Shown piece after piece: positions 20,103 through 27,979 of a stretch of 64,000 bases of DNA. The stretch lies in the NCBI GenBank assembly GCA_016744595.1, contig JADGEB010000006.1:42751-106750 (forward strand), written 5' to 3'. Every line of letters begins with the position of its first letter. The first letter of the stretch is position 1. The position numbers were made by a program, and so were the translations under genes. The notes under the pieces were generated by a model. That model worked only from the letters and a program-made list of their open reading frames with translations, searched no databases and was not told where the DNA came from. This DNA is from Desulfuromusa sp. Its GTDB lineage: Bacteria > Desulfobacterota > Desulfuromonadia > Desulfuromonadales > Geopsychrobacteraceae.

Positions 20103-20858
20103 CTATGCCTTGGTCAAAATTTCAGCGCCCTCAGAAGTCACCAGAATTGTATGTTCAAATTGCGCGCTTAGGCTTCCATCAACAGTCGTCACCGTCCAGC
20201 CATCGGTTGCAGAAGTTTCTACCTCATAGGATTTTCCCATGTTGATCATCGGCTCAACGGTGAAGATCATCCCTTCCTGAAGGCGGATTCTATTTTCTTT
20301 GCTGAAATGATGAAGGACATGGGGATCTTCGTGAAAAGTCTTTCCAATTCCATGGCCTCCGTAAGCCCGGACAATAGAGTAATCAAACTTACTGATATAT
20401 TTCTCAATCGCCTTGCCCACTTCATATAAATATTTCCCCGGATGGATCGCAGCAATTCCTCGATCCAAAGCATTTTGTGTTCGGCTCACCAGATTTTTTA
20501 CGTCTTCGTCGACATTGCCGATCATAAAAGTACGGGAGGTATCGCCATGATAACCATCCAGAATCACAGTAATATCGATATTGACAATATCGCCGTCTTT
20601 GAGAATATCTTTTTCAACAGGGATTCCGTGGCACACAACTTCATTGATTGATGTGCAAATGCTTTTTGGAAATCCGTGATAATTCAAAGGAGCAGAAATC
20701 GCGCCATGCTTCTGAGTAAATTCGGCACAAAGGTCATTAATGGTTAATGTTGAAACCCCTGCCTTTATAAAGGGTCCAATATAATCCAACACCTGAGCAG
20801 CCAAACTCCCTGCTTTTCTCATTTTTTCTATTTCTTCTTGAGTTTTAATAACTATCAT
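20103..20858 (-). CDS. map: Methionine aminopeptidase, type I
   Basis: Removes the N-terminal methionine from nascent proteins; a cytoplasmic two-metal hydrolase. At 251 aa it is the usual type I length without an N-terminal extension. Metal ligands are visible in order: DGYHGDTSRTF (first Asp in DIT and second in GDTSR), GGHGIGKTFHEDP (His), MIFTVEPM (Glu), and SAQFEHTILV (Glu). It stands alone with a 120-bp gap before the next minus-strand gene and A+T-rich DNA upstream of the accessory genes downstream of it. Confidence 0.96.
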   Translation of the reverse strand: MIVIKTQEEIEKMRKAGSLAAQVLDYIGPFIKAGVSTLTINDLCAEFTQKHGAISAPLNYHGFPKSICTSINEVVCHGIPVEKDILKDGDIVNIDITVILDGYHGDTSRTFMIGNVDEDVKNLVSRTQNALDRGIAAIHPGKYLYEVGKAIEKYISKFDYSIVRAYGGHGIGKTFHEDPHVLHHFSKENRIRLQEGMIFTVEPMINMGKSYEVETSATDGWTVTTVDGSLSAQFEHTILVTSEGAEILTKA

Positions 20859-20977
20859 TTTTTTCTCCGCTAAATCACAACCAAACTAAATTCTACTTAA
20901 CTCACACTAGAATTTCAAAGACAAACTTTATCCAGATCGCCGTACAATTGATCCTCAAAAATCATAATTTAAATCCC

Positions 20978-22225
20978 TCAGTTCCCAGCTGGAATAATCC
21001 GAAACGGTCTATACAGCGGATCACCAATCAATACCATCTGCCAGGACAAATATGGAAGACTCAAAAAGTAACTCTCTACCAACGTGTAGTAGCCATCTAG
21101 TAGAAAACCAAAGAACAGCTCTGGCAAAGGAAACCCTTGCACATAGGGTTCAGTGACCGGGCCGATAGTTGCTGCTATGCCATCCTCCAACATTCGCTTG
21201 CACCAGACCTGGCTGCCCGGCTTTTTCAAGGTCGTACATTCACTGCTGGCGATATGATACCCAACCGCCCCTCTTTGCCAATTGAAAGCATCAACATATT
21301 TCCCCAGACTGTACCAACCGCAATAGAGAGCTGCCTGAGGGGCTTCACCGGCCTGGAAGAGTGCTTCATTTTGATCTAAGTGGACAGGTAAAGCACTCAA
21401 TGTCTCCGTGACATTGGCAGCTCTATGGATTGAGGCATCATACAGGGCATATCCCTGCAAATTCTTCTTATCGGGTAGTGGCCACCGGGCATCAAAGTAA
21501 GCCTGTCCAGACAACCCATGTTTTTCCGCATAGAGACTGTCATCAATCAGATGATAAACAGTTTTTGGGGTTGGACCATCGAGCCGGGAAACAAACAAAA
21601 CCTGATCTTTATTTGCTGCTAACTTGCGTTGCTGGCTTTGAAAACCGACAAAAAATGGATTCGGCACCCACCTCTCCAAAGGATAGGTTTTTTTCAGTAC
21701 CAGAGCAATTTCAGAATCAAGCGCCGCTCCTCGATTTTTCTGACTCAGTTTTTCAATCTGCTTTGCAAGTTGCTGGGATTTTTCGCGTCGTTGTTGTTTT
21801 TGCTCTTCTGTCAGTTCACGATTCGCCAACTGCCAGTCAATTTGTTTTTTGGTGTGTTTCAAATCTTCCGCTTCCCGCCATTGTTGTTGCGATAATTCAG
21901 GGGCAGCGACACGTAAGGGGATGCCATAAAATAACAGGAGGCACCGGATTGGTGTTCCTTGCCGATGGGAAAGATAGTTGCGCAGCGGTTCAAGTAATTT
22001 TTGCTGATATTCTTCACGACTGCAATCTTCCTGATCCGACATGGTAACGGTCAGCAGATTAGCTTGCGGGATCTGGCGTTTATCACGGTAATACTCGGCG
22101 AGGTTAATACTAGAAGGGTTGTTCCGATTGACAATAAGGAGGATTTCATCGGCCTGCAGAGCAAAACAGACTTCAACACCAGCAAGGTTCAACAAAATCA
22201 CTAATGCTATCAAAAAAGATTTCAC
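20978..22225 (-). CDS. TIGR03790-family secreted protein
   Basis: About 415 residues with a signal peptide (VKSFLIALVILLNLAGVEVCFA). I recognise the TIGR03790 pattern from ILLIVNRNNPSSINLAEYY, a spacing typical of the family, and from the C-terminal GDPLYRPF. The function is unknown. A lysine/glutamine-rich coiled coil (about residues 130-175) is inserted in the middle. The frame is open to 22291, overlapping rsmI by about 60 bp; the GTG at 22223-22225 puts the signal peptide at the N-terminus and is preferred. It follows rsmI directly and is probably cotranscribed. Confidence 0.75.
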   Translation of the reverse strand: MKSFLIALVILLNLAGVEVCFALQADEILLIVNRNNPSSINLAEYYRDKRQIPQANLLTVTMSDQEDCSREEYQQKLLEPLRNYLSHRQGTPIRCLLLFYGIPLRVAAPELSQQQWREAEDLKHTKKQIDWQLANRELTEEQKQQRREKSQQLAKQIEKLSQKNRGAALDSEIALVLKKTYPLERWVPNPFFVGFQSQQRKLAANKDQVLFVSRLDGPTPKTVYHLIDDSLYAEKHGLSGQAYFDARWPLPDKKNLQGYALYDASIHRAANVTETLSALPVHLDQNEALFQAGEAPQAALYCGWYSLGKYVDAFNWQRGAVGYHIASSECTTLKKPGSQVWCKRMLEDGIAATIGPVTEPYVQGFPLPELFFGFLLDGYYTLVESYFLSLPYLSWQMVLIGDPLYRPFRIIPAGN

Positions 22226-22229
22226 GGCA

Positions 22230-23054
22230 CTAACGCAACTCCAATGATTCCTTATAGACCTCACTCCCAGGCAGCCCAAATTCTTTGGCAACCTGTTTGA
22301 CGATTTCTTTCCAACTCAGCTCTGTTTCTTCCCGTAACCGCAGCAAAGTCTCTCGAACAGTCCCTTCGGGTTGCCGTTCTGGAGCCGGGCCAAGCAGCAA
22401 AACTAATTCGCCTTTCACTGCACTCTGTGCAAAAGACTCAAGGGCTTCAGCAACGGTTCCACTGAATAATTCTTCATGTCGTTTGGTCAATTCACGGGCA
22501 ACCGCAATAGGTCGATCAGCACCACAAACGTCAACCATATCGACAAGACAAGACAATAAACGATGTGGGGCTTCATAGCAGGCAATGGTCTGTTGCTCAT
22601 CTTTGATCTGCTCGAAAAATTGGCAGCGACCGTGAGTTTTTGCCGGAAGAAAACCGACAAAACGAAAAGCATCAGTCGGCAACCCGGAAATCGAAAGTGC
22701 TGCCACCACCGCTGATGGCCCAGGAACAGCAACAACAAAGATTCCTTCCTGACGGCAACGGGATACCAGACGATAGCCGGGATCAGCAATACAGGGGGTT
22801 CCAGCATCACTGATTAACGCTATTGACTCCTCACCCTGTAACTTTGCAATTAATTGGGCAGAACGGGATTCTTCATTGTGCTCATGGTAAGAAATCAGCG
22901 ACGTGTTGATTCCATAATGGTTTAATAATTTACGACTATGACGGGTGTCTTCTGCCGCAATCAAGGAGACTTCCTGCAAAATACGCACTGCACGATAAGT
23001 CATATCCTCAAGGTTACCAATTGGAGTGGCAACCACATAGAGGGTTCCGCTCAC
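22230..23054 (-). CDS. rsmI: 16S rRNA (cytidine(1402)-2'-O)-methyltransferase RsmI
   Basis: Tetrapyrrole-methylase-fold enzyme (274 aa) that methylates the ribose of C1402 in 16S rRNA. The N-terminal GTLYVVATPIGNLEDMTYRA, AEDTRHSRKLLNHYGI, and LISDAGTPCIADPG are diagnostic, as are VVAVPGPSAVVAALSISGLP and the FVGFLPAK segment. Its ATG overlaps the nadE stop by four bases. RsmH, which modifies the base of the same nucleotide, is also in this window. Confidence 0.96.
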   Translation of the reverse strand: MSGTLYVVATPIGNLEDMTYRAVRILQEVSLIAAEDTRHSRKLLNHYGINTSLISYHEHNEESRSAQLIAKLQGEESIALISDAGTPCIADPGYRLVSRCRQEGIFVVAVPGPSAVVAALSISGLPTDAFRFVGFLPAKTHGRCQFFEQIKDEQQTIACYEAPHRLLSCLVDMVDVCGADRPIAVARELTKRHEELFSGTVAEALESFAQSAVKGELVLLLGPAPERQPEGTVRETLLRLREETELSWKEIVKQVAKEFGLPGSEVYKESLELR

Positions 23055-25018
23055 TCTAACCCCTCCAGTTGCTCCAGCCAGAGAGTCACTGCGGCATCAC
23101 TTGGCATCCGCCAGTCACCACGAGGAGAAAGCGCCACCGTACCTACTTTGGGACCATCTGGAAGACAGGAACGTTTAAATTGCTGACTGAAAAAACGTTG
23201 ATAAAATTGTCGTAGCCATTGCAGCAATTCACTGCGGGAATAATCATCAGCAAAAGCCTGTTCAGCCAATATCAACACTTTCTTCGGCGCAAAATGCAGC
23301 CGCACTATCTGATAAAGGAAAAAATCGTGCAATCCATAGGGGCCGACAACCTGCTCGGTTAGTTGATCGATATTCCCGTCGGCATCGGGCGGCAATAATT
23401 CAGGGGAAACCGGCGTAGCACAAACATCTTCCAATACTTTGGAGATGCGACCATCAAATTCTTCTTTGGAACACCAATCAACCAGATAACGTACCAACGT
23501 TTTTGGCACACCACAATTCACCGCATACATCGACATGTGATCACCGTTATAAGTACACCAACCAAGGGCTAATTCTGACAAATCACCGGTGCCGATCACC
23601 AAACCACCAACCTGATTAGCCACATCCATCAAGAGTTGTGTTCGCTCCCGCGCCTGGCTATTTTCATAAGTAATATCATGAAGTGCGGGATCATGATTAA
23701 TATCATTAAAATGTTGCAACACCGCTTTATCAATTGGGATTACTTTGAGTTCAGCGCCCAACTGTTCTGCCAACTCTTCTGCATTGCCACGGGTTCGCTC
23801 CGTCGTTCCAAATCCCGGCATGGTCAAAGCAACAATTCCCTTGCGATTCAACCCCAGGCGGTCAAAAGCTTTCACCGACACCAACAGTGCCAAAGTGGAA
23901 TCCAGACCACCAGACAGACCAATGACCACCTTCTGACTACCAGTATGGCGTAGTCGTTTCATCAATCCACTGGTCTGCAATTGAAAAATTTCCTGACAGC
24001 GGGCTGCCCGTTCAACATCGTCTGGAGGGACGAAAGGAGTTCGAACAACCGGGCGACGTAATTTTTGTACAGCTAGCGGGCGAATTTGAAATGACTGAAC
24101 TCTGAAACTATGTTCAGGAATTCCAGCACCAAAGGTGCTGCTACGCTGTCGCTCACCCAACAGGCGATCCAAGTCGATATCGGCCAGTGCTAATTGGCTG
24201 TCAAATTGAAAACGTTCGGTCTCAGCCAGAATCTGGCCGTTTTCAGCGATCAGAGAATGACCTGAAAACACCAGATCGGTGCTCGATTCATTTGGTCCCG
24301 CCGACGCATAGGCATAGGCCGACAGACAACGGGCAGATTGAGATGCTACCAAATTGCGGCGGTAGGCATGTTTACCAAGAATTTCCGGGCTGGCCGACAG
24401 GTTCAGTAGCAGAGTTGCCCCTGCCAGAGCCTGTGAACCACTCGGGGGAGCAACCGACCAGGCATCCTCACAGATTTCGATTCCTATCAGCGCACTGGGG
24501 AAATCCTCAGCTTGAAACAATAGATCCGTACCAAAAGGAACCTGTTGAGAACCTATTTGACAATAATCAGAATGACTCTCAACAGCCGAACAGAACCAGC
24601 GTTGTTCATAGAACTCGCCACTATTTGGCAAAAAAGTTTTGGGAACCAGACCACAGATTTTTCCAGCCGAAAGGAATGCTGCACAATTGAACAATCGTCC
24701 TGAAATTGAAATTGGAGCACCAACAACCATAGTCATATCTTCTGCCGCAGTTAATTGTGCTAACTCCAACAAAGCTGCTTCAACTTTTTGCTGTAATTGT
24801 TGTTGAAAAAACAGGTCGGCACAAGTATATCCGGTCAAGCACAATTCCGGATAAAGAACCAAACGGCACTTCTTTCGATAAGCAAGACGGGCAATTTTGC
24901 GGATTTCCGCAACATTGAAATCGACGTCAGCGACTCTCAGCTCCGGGGTTGCAACCGCGATCCGCAAAAGACCAAAATCGACAAGATTAATGGCAGTATT
25001 CAGGCTCTGATCAGCCAT
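23051..25018 (-). CDS. nadE: Glutamine-dependent NAD+ synthetase
   Basis: Last step of NAD biosynthesis: amidation of nicotinic acid adenine dinucleotide using glutamine. At 655 aa it has both domains. The N-terminal nitrilase-type glutaminase carries the Glu in YPELCLTGYTCADLF, a Lys in LVPKTFLPN and the nucleophilic Cys in GIEICEDAW. The C-terminal ATP-PPase domain starts with GLSGGLDSTLAL, the P-loop-like SGGxDS, and has GTGDLSELALGWCTYNGDHMSMY. It overlaps rsmI by four bases. Confidence 0.95.
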   Translation of the reverse strand: MADQSLNTAINLVDFGLLRIAVATPELRVADVDFNVAEIRKIARLAYRKKCRLVLYPELCLTGYTCADLFFQQQLQQKVEAALLELAQLTAAEDMTMVVGAPISISGRLFNCAAFLSAGKICGLVPKTFLPNSGEFYEQRWFCSAVESHSDYCQIGSQQVPFGTDLLFQAEDFPSALIGIEICEDAWSVAPPSGSQALAGATLLLNLSASPEILGKHAYRRNLVASQSARCLSAYAYASAGPNESSTDLVFSGHSLIAENGQILAETERFQFDSQLALADIDLDRLLGERQRSSTFGAGIPEHSFRVQSFQIRPLAVQKLRRPVVRTPFVPPDDVERAARCQEIFQLQTSGLMKRLRHTGSQKVVIGLSGGLDSTLALLVSVKAFDRLGLNRKGIVALTMPGFGTTERTRGNAEELAEQLGAELKVIPIDKAVLQHFNDINHDPALHDITYENSQARERTQLLMDVANQVGGLVIGTGDLSELALGWCTYNGDHMSMYAVNCGVPKTLVRYLVDWCSKEEFDGRISKVLEDVCATPVSPELLPPDADGNIDQLTEQVVGPYGLHDFFLYQIVRLHFAPKKVLILAEQAFADDYSRSELLQWLRQFYQRFFSQQFKRSCLPDGPKVGTVALSPRGDWRMPSDAAVTLWLEQLEGLE

Positions 25019-25050
25019 ATAGACTCCTATTCACTGACTATCCAATCCCC

Positions 25051-25419
25051 TCAAGACAAGGAAAAAGCATCTGGCAGGTGGTTTATCTGCGCCAAACCAT
25101 CACTCTGGCACAGAATTGCCACAACATCAAATCGTGGTTGTAACTTTACATTTTTATTGTTTTGTAAATACCATTGCGCTGTGCGAGTAATTTGCCTTTG
25201 TTTACGCTGATCTACTGCTTCTTGTGGAGCACCAAAAGTGGTACTTCTTCGGGTTTTGACCTCAATAAAAACCAGAAAAGATTTATCTCTGGCAATGATG
25301 TCAATTTCGCCGACTGGTGACCGAAAATTTCGCTCGACAATTTTCAATCCCTGCTTGCACAAATATTTGACCGCAAGATCTTCTCCCCAGGCTCCCAAAG
25401 CCTGCCGCGCTTCACTCAC
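25051..25419 (-). CDS. yraN: UPF0102 family protein YraN
   Basis: Small predicted nuclease-fold protein of 122 aa. The start GAWGEDLAVKYLCKQGLKIVERNFR, written in two blocks GAWGEDLAVKYL and IVERNFRSP, and GEIDIIARDKSFLVFIEVKT carry the D and ExK residues typical of the UPF0102 endonuclease-like family. Role unknown; in many bacteria it lies near rsmI and rnhB, as here. It lies 32 bp upstream of nadE on the same strand. Confidence 0.93.
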   Translation of the reverse strand: MSEARQALGAWGEDLAVKYLCKQGLKIVERNFRSPVGEIDIIARDKSFLVFIEVKTRRSTTFGAPQEAVDQRKQRQITRTAQWYLQNNKNVKLQPRFDVVAILCQSDGLAQINHLPDAFSLS

Positions 25420-25550
25420 AATCCCCCCTTAACGGCAAAAATCCTGCAGTTCTAAATAGTTGCACATTGTAGCACTGTTTTATTGCAATTTATACGTATT
25501 TTCAACATGATTCGGGTTACAGTACGGTCACAAAACAGAGGAGTGAATCA

Positions 25551-26129
25551 ATGCAACAAAAATCAATTTGTGGAGTCGATGAAGTGGGTCGAGGAGCAGG
25601 CGCGGGAGAGATTTACTGTGCGGCTGTTATTCTGGATCCAGCAATGCCAATTCAGGGCATCACCGATTCGAAAAAACTTTCTGCAAAAAAACGGGAAAAA
25701 TTAGCAGCAGAAATTCAAGAAAAAGCAACTGCCTGGTGCATTGCCACAGCAAGCTTGCAAGAGATTATTGATCTCAATGTTCTGTATGCCACCATGTTGG
25801 CCATGCAGAGGGCAGTTGAGGGACTACCGATTGAACCGGATAAAACTTTTATCGATGGCAATCGGGCACCACAGCTCACTGGTCTAGTAGAAACTGTCAT
25901 CAAAGGCGATCTTAAAATTCCTGAGATCGGTGCTGCTTCCATTATCGCTAAAGTTGCTCGTGATCAAAAGATGATTGAGCTGCATGAGAGCTACCCTGAA
26001 TATGGCTTTGACCAACACAAAGGGTACCTGACAAAACAACATCTGGATGCATTGCAACAACACGGTCCCTGCGCAATCCACCGGGTCACCTATGCGCCTA
26101 TAAAAAAACTTCTTGGTTTAAAAGGATAA
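25551..26129 (+). CDS. rnhB: Ribonuclease HII
   Basis: Removes RNA primers and single ribonucleotides from DNA. The 192-residue protein has the [10 protein letters not shown] motif near the start (Asp and Glu), [21 protein letters not shown], and the [13 protein letters not shown] segment with [13 protein letters not shown] strong ribosome binding site (GAGGAG) precedes the ATG. In the [10 protein letters not shown] motif the usual L/P residues differ slightly (DEVGRGPLAG in many homologues), and the protein might be worth aligning for that reason. It is convergent, stop to stop, with the EAL gene. Confidence 0.93.
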   Translation: MQQKSICGVDEVGRGAGAGEIYCAAVILDPAMPIQGITDSKKLSAKKREKLAAEIQEKATAWCIATASLQEIIDLNVLYATMLAMQRAVEGLPIEPDKTFIDGNRAPQLTGLVETVIKGDLKIPEIGAASIIAKVARDQKMIELHESYPEYGFDQHKGYLTKQHLDALQQHGPCAIHRVTYAPIKKLLGLKG

Positions 26130-27872
26130 CTATTTTTTAGAGTTGTATAATGCGGTAAGTTTATCCGGGGAAATCGCAGGACTGAAAAGAAAACCCTGGA
26201 ACTGAGAACATCTCTGCTGTTGTAAAAATTTCAATTCTTCTTTTTTCTCAATCCCCTCAGCAACCGTCTCCAGATGAAGGCTTCTCGCGAGGAAAATGAT
26301 TGATGAAATAAGAGCTCGACCTTCTCTATGGGTTGTTATTTCCGAGACAAATGAACGATCTATTTTCAACTCATCAACAGGCAACCTGCGTAAATAACTA
26401 AAAGAAGAGTATCCGGTACCAAAATCATCAATCGATAATTTAACACCTAATTTTTTCAGGCTGTGCAAAAGATCGATCTTATGATCGACATTGTCGATCA
26501 ACAGACTTTCTGTCATCTCAATTGTCAAATATTGTGTATCGATACCGCTTCCTACAATGATATTTTCTGCCCTTGCAACGAAGTTTGGATCTGCCAACTG
26601 TACTGCAGAAAGATTATAAGACAAATTGATCGGTATATTCTCCAACTGGTGCCATCTTTTCAACTGTTGGCAAGATTCCTTTAAGATCCACTCTCCGAGA
26701 GGAACAATTAAACCGGTCTCTTCAGCCAGAGGAATGAAATCTGCCGGGGAGACAAAACCGTCCGGGCTATTCCAACGCACTAAGGCTTCAACACCCATAA
26801 TCGAACCAGTAGTCACATTGACTTTCGGTTGGTAATAAAGAACAAATTCTTCATCATTTATAGCTCGACGCAGATTTGTTTCCAAGCGCAGTCGTTTGCC
26901 GTACATTTCACTGATTGTCTGTGAAGAGAAGAGAAAGCGATCCCCACCCTGCTTTTTTGCATAATCCTTGGCACTGGAAGCAAGGCGTAACAAGTCCAGG
27001 GGGTCATCACTCTCCACTGGATACGTTGTCAAACCAATACTGGAAGTCAGAACAATTTCTCTGTCTCCGACCTGCATTGGCTCTTTAACTTTTCGCAGGA
27101 TTCTTTCAGCAACGATTGCTGCATTTTCAGCACTCTCCATCCGGGCAAGAAGCAAAGAGAATACTCCTCTGTCCAGATGAAACAGTTTCAGTTCAATATT
27201 TCCGTAGCCACCAGAATGACTCAATAGATCAGTACCACGAATAACCTTTTCAATCCGTTGTGCGACCTGACGTAATATCTCATCGCCGGCATTGATCCCA
27301 ATGGTATCGTTGATCTTGTTAAATTTGTCGATCTCTATATGAAGTATCGCAACCTCATCCTTATGGCGTTTCGCAGATCCCAGTGACCAAGACAATTCTT
27401 CCAAAAACAATTGACGGTTAGGTAGTTTAGTCAGCGGATCATAAAAAGCCAGCTGATCTTGATAGGCTTTTGCCGCCAGATTATTCCGCACCCGCAAACC
27501 AAGCTCACTTTGATCCAAAGGTTTGGCAAGAAAATCGGTAGCTCCTAAATCCAATGCCTTCAACTTGTTTTCACTATCAGTCGCTGCAGTCAGAATGATA
27601 ATCGGGAGATGGCTGAATTTCGGATGACTACGAACGGCTGTCAAAATATCGAAGCCTGAGACATCAGGCATCATCAGATCTAAAAGCAGGAGGTCTGGTT
27701 TCGATTTTTCTATGGTTGCCAGAGCCTGGGTTGAATCATCAACCGTAATGAATTTGGTATAGCCATTCTCTTCAAGAAAGACTTGAACCACATCGATATT
27801 AATCGGTTCATCATCCACAATCATGATTGTGGCATTCTCTAATTTATAATTACTGTCAGTGTTTAACATCAA
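26130..27872 (-). CDS. Response regulator with degenerate GGDEF and intact EAL domain
   Basis: Likely a phosphorylation-controlled cyclic di-GMP phosphodiesterase (580 aa). The receiver domain (residues about 15-130) has the acidic pair D20/D21 and phospho-acceptor D65 in LLLLDLMMPD. The GGDEF domain follows (FYDPLTKLPNRQLF) but the active-site motif is replaced by HLDRGVFSLLLAR, so synthesis of c-di-GMP is unlikely. The EAL domain has GVEALVRWNSPDG, LAEETGLIVPLG, MTESLLIDN and DDFGTGYSSFSYL with metal ligands kept. It is 107 bp downstream of the hybrid histidine kinase, its probable partner. Confidence 0.92.
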   Translation of the reverse strand: MMLNTDSNYKLENATIMIVDDEPINIDVVQVFLEENGYTKFITVDDSTQALATIEKSKPDLLLLDLMMPDVSGFDILTAVRSHPKFSHLPIIILTAATDSENKLKALDLGATDFLAKPLDQSELGLRVRNNLAAKAYQDQLAFYDPLTKLPNRQLFLEELSWSLGSAKRHKDEVAILHIEIDKFNKINDTIGINAGDEILRQVAQRIEKVIRGTDLLSHSGGYGNIELKLFHLDRGVFSLLLARMESAENAAIVAERILRKVKEPMQVGDREIVLTSSIGLTTYPVESDDPLDLLRLASSAKDYAKKQGGDRFLFSSQTISEMYGKRLRLETNLRRAINDEEFVLYYQPKVNVTTGSIMGVEALVRWNSPDGFVSPADFIPLAEETGLIVPLGEWILKESCQQLKRWHQLENIPINLSYNLSAVQLADPNFVARAENIIVGSGIDTQYLTIEMTESLLIDNVDHKIDLLHSLKKLGVKLSIDDFGTGYSSFSYLRRLPVDELKIDRSFVSEITTHREGRALISSIIFLARSLHLETVAEGIEKKEELKFLQQQRCSQFQGFLFSPAISPDKLTALYNSKK

Positions 27873-27979
27873 ATTACATTCTGGGGTTAAACCCTCAATC
27901 TATTGACTCCATCAAAAAAATATCTGCCATGCTATCAATAGAAATATGGAAAATAAATAATTTTAATAATTTTTTCGTA

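Noticed and set aside
21430..22047. 205-codon frame on the plus strand
   Set aside because: It lies opposite the TIGR03790-like gene and shows no start signal or family resemblance.
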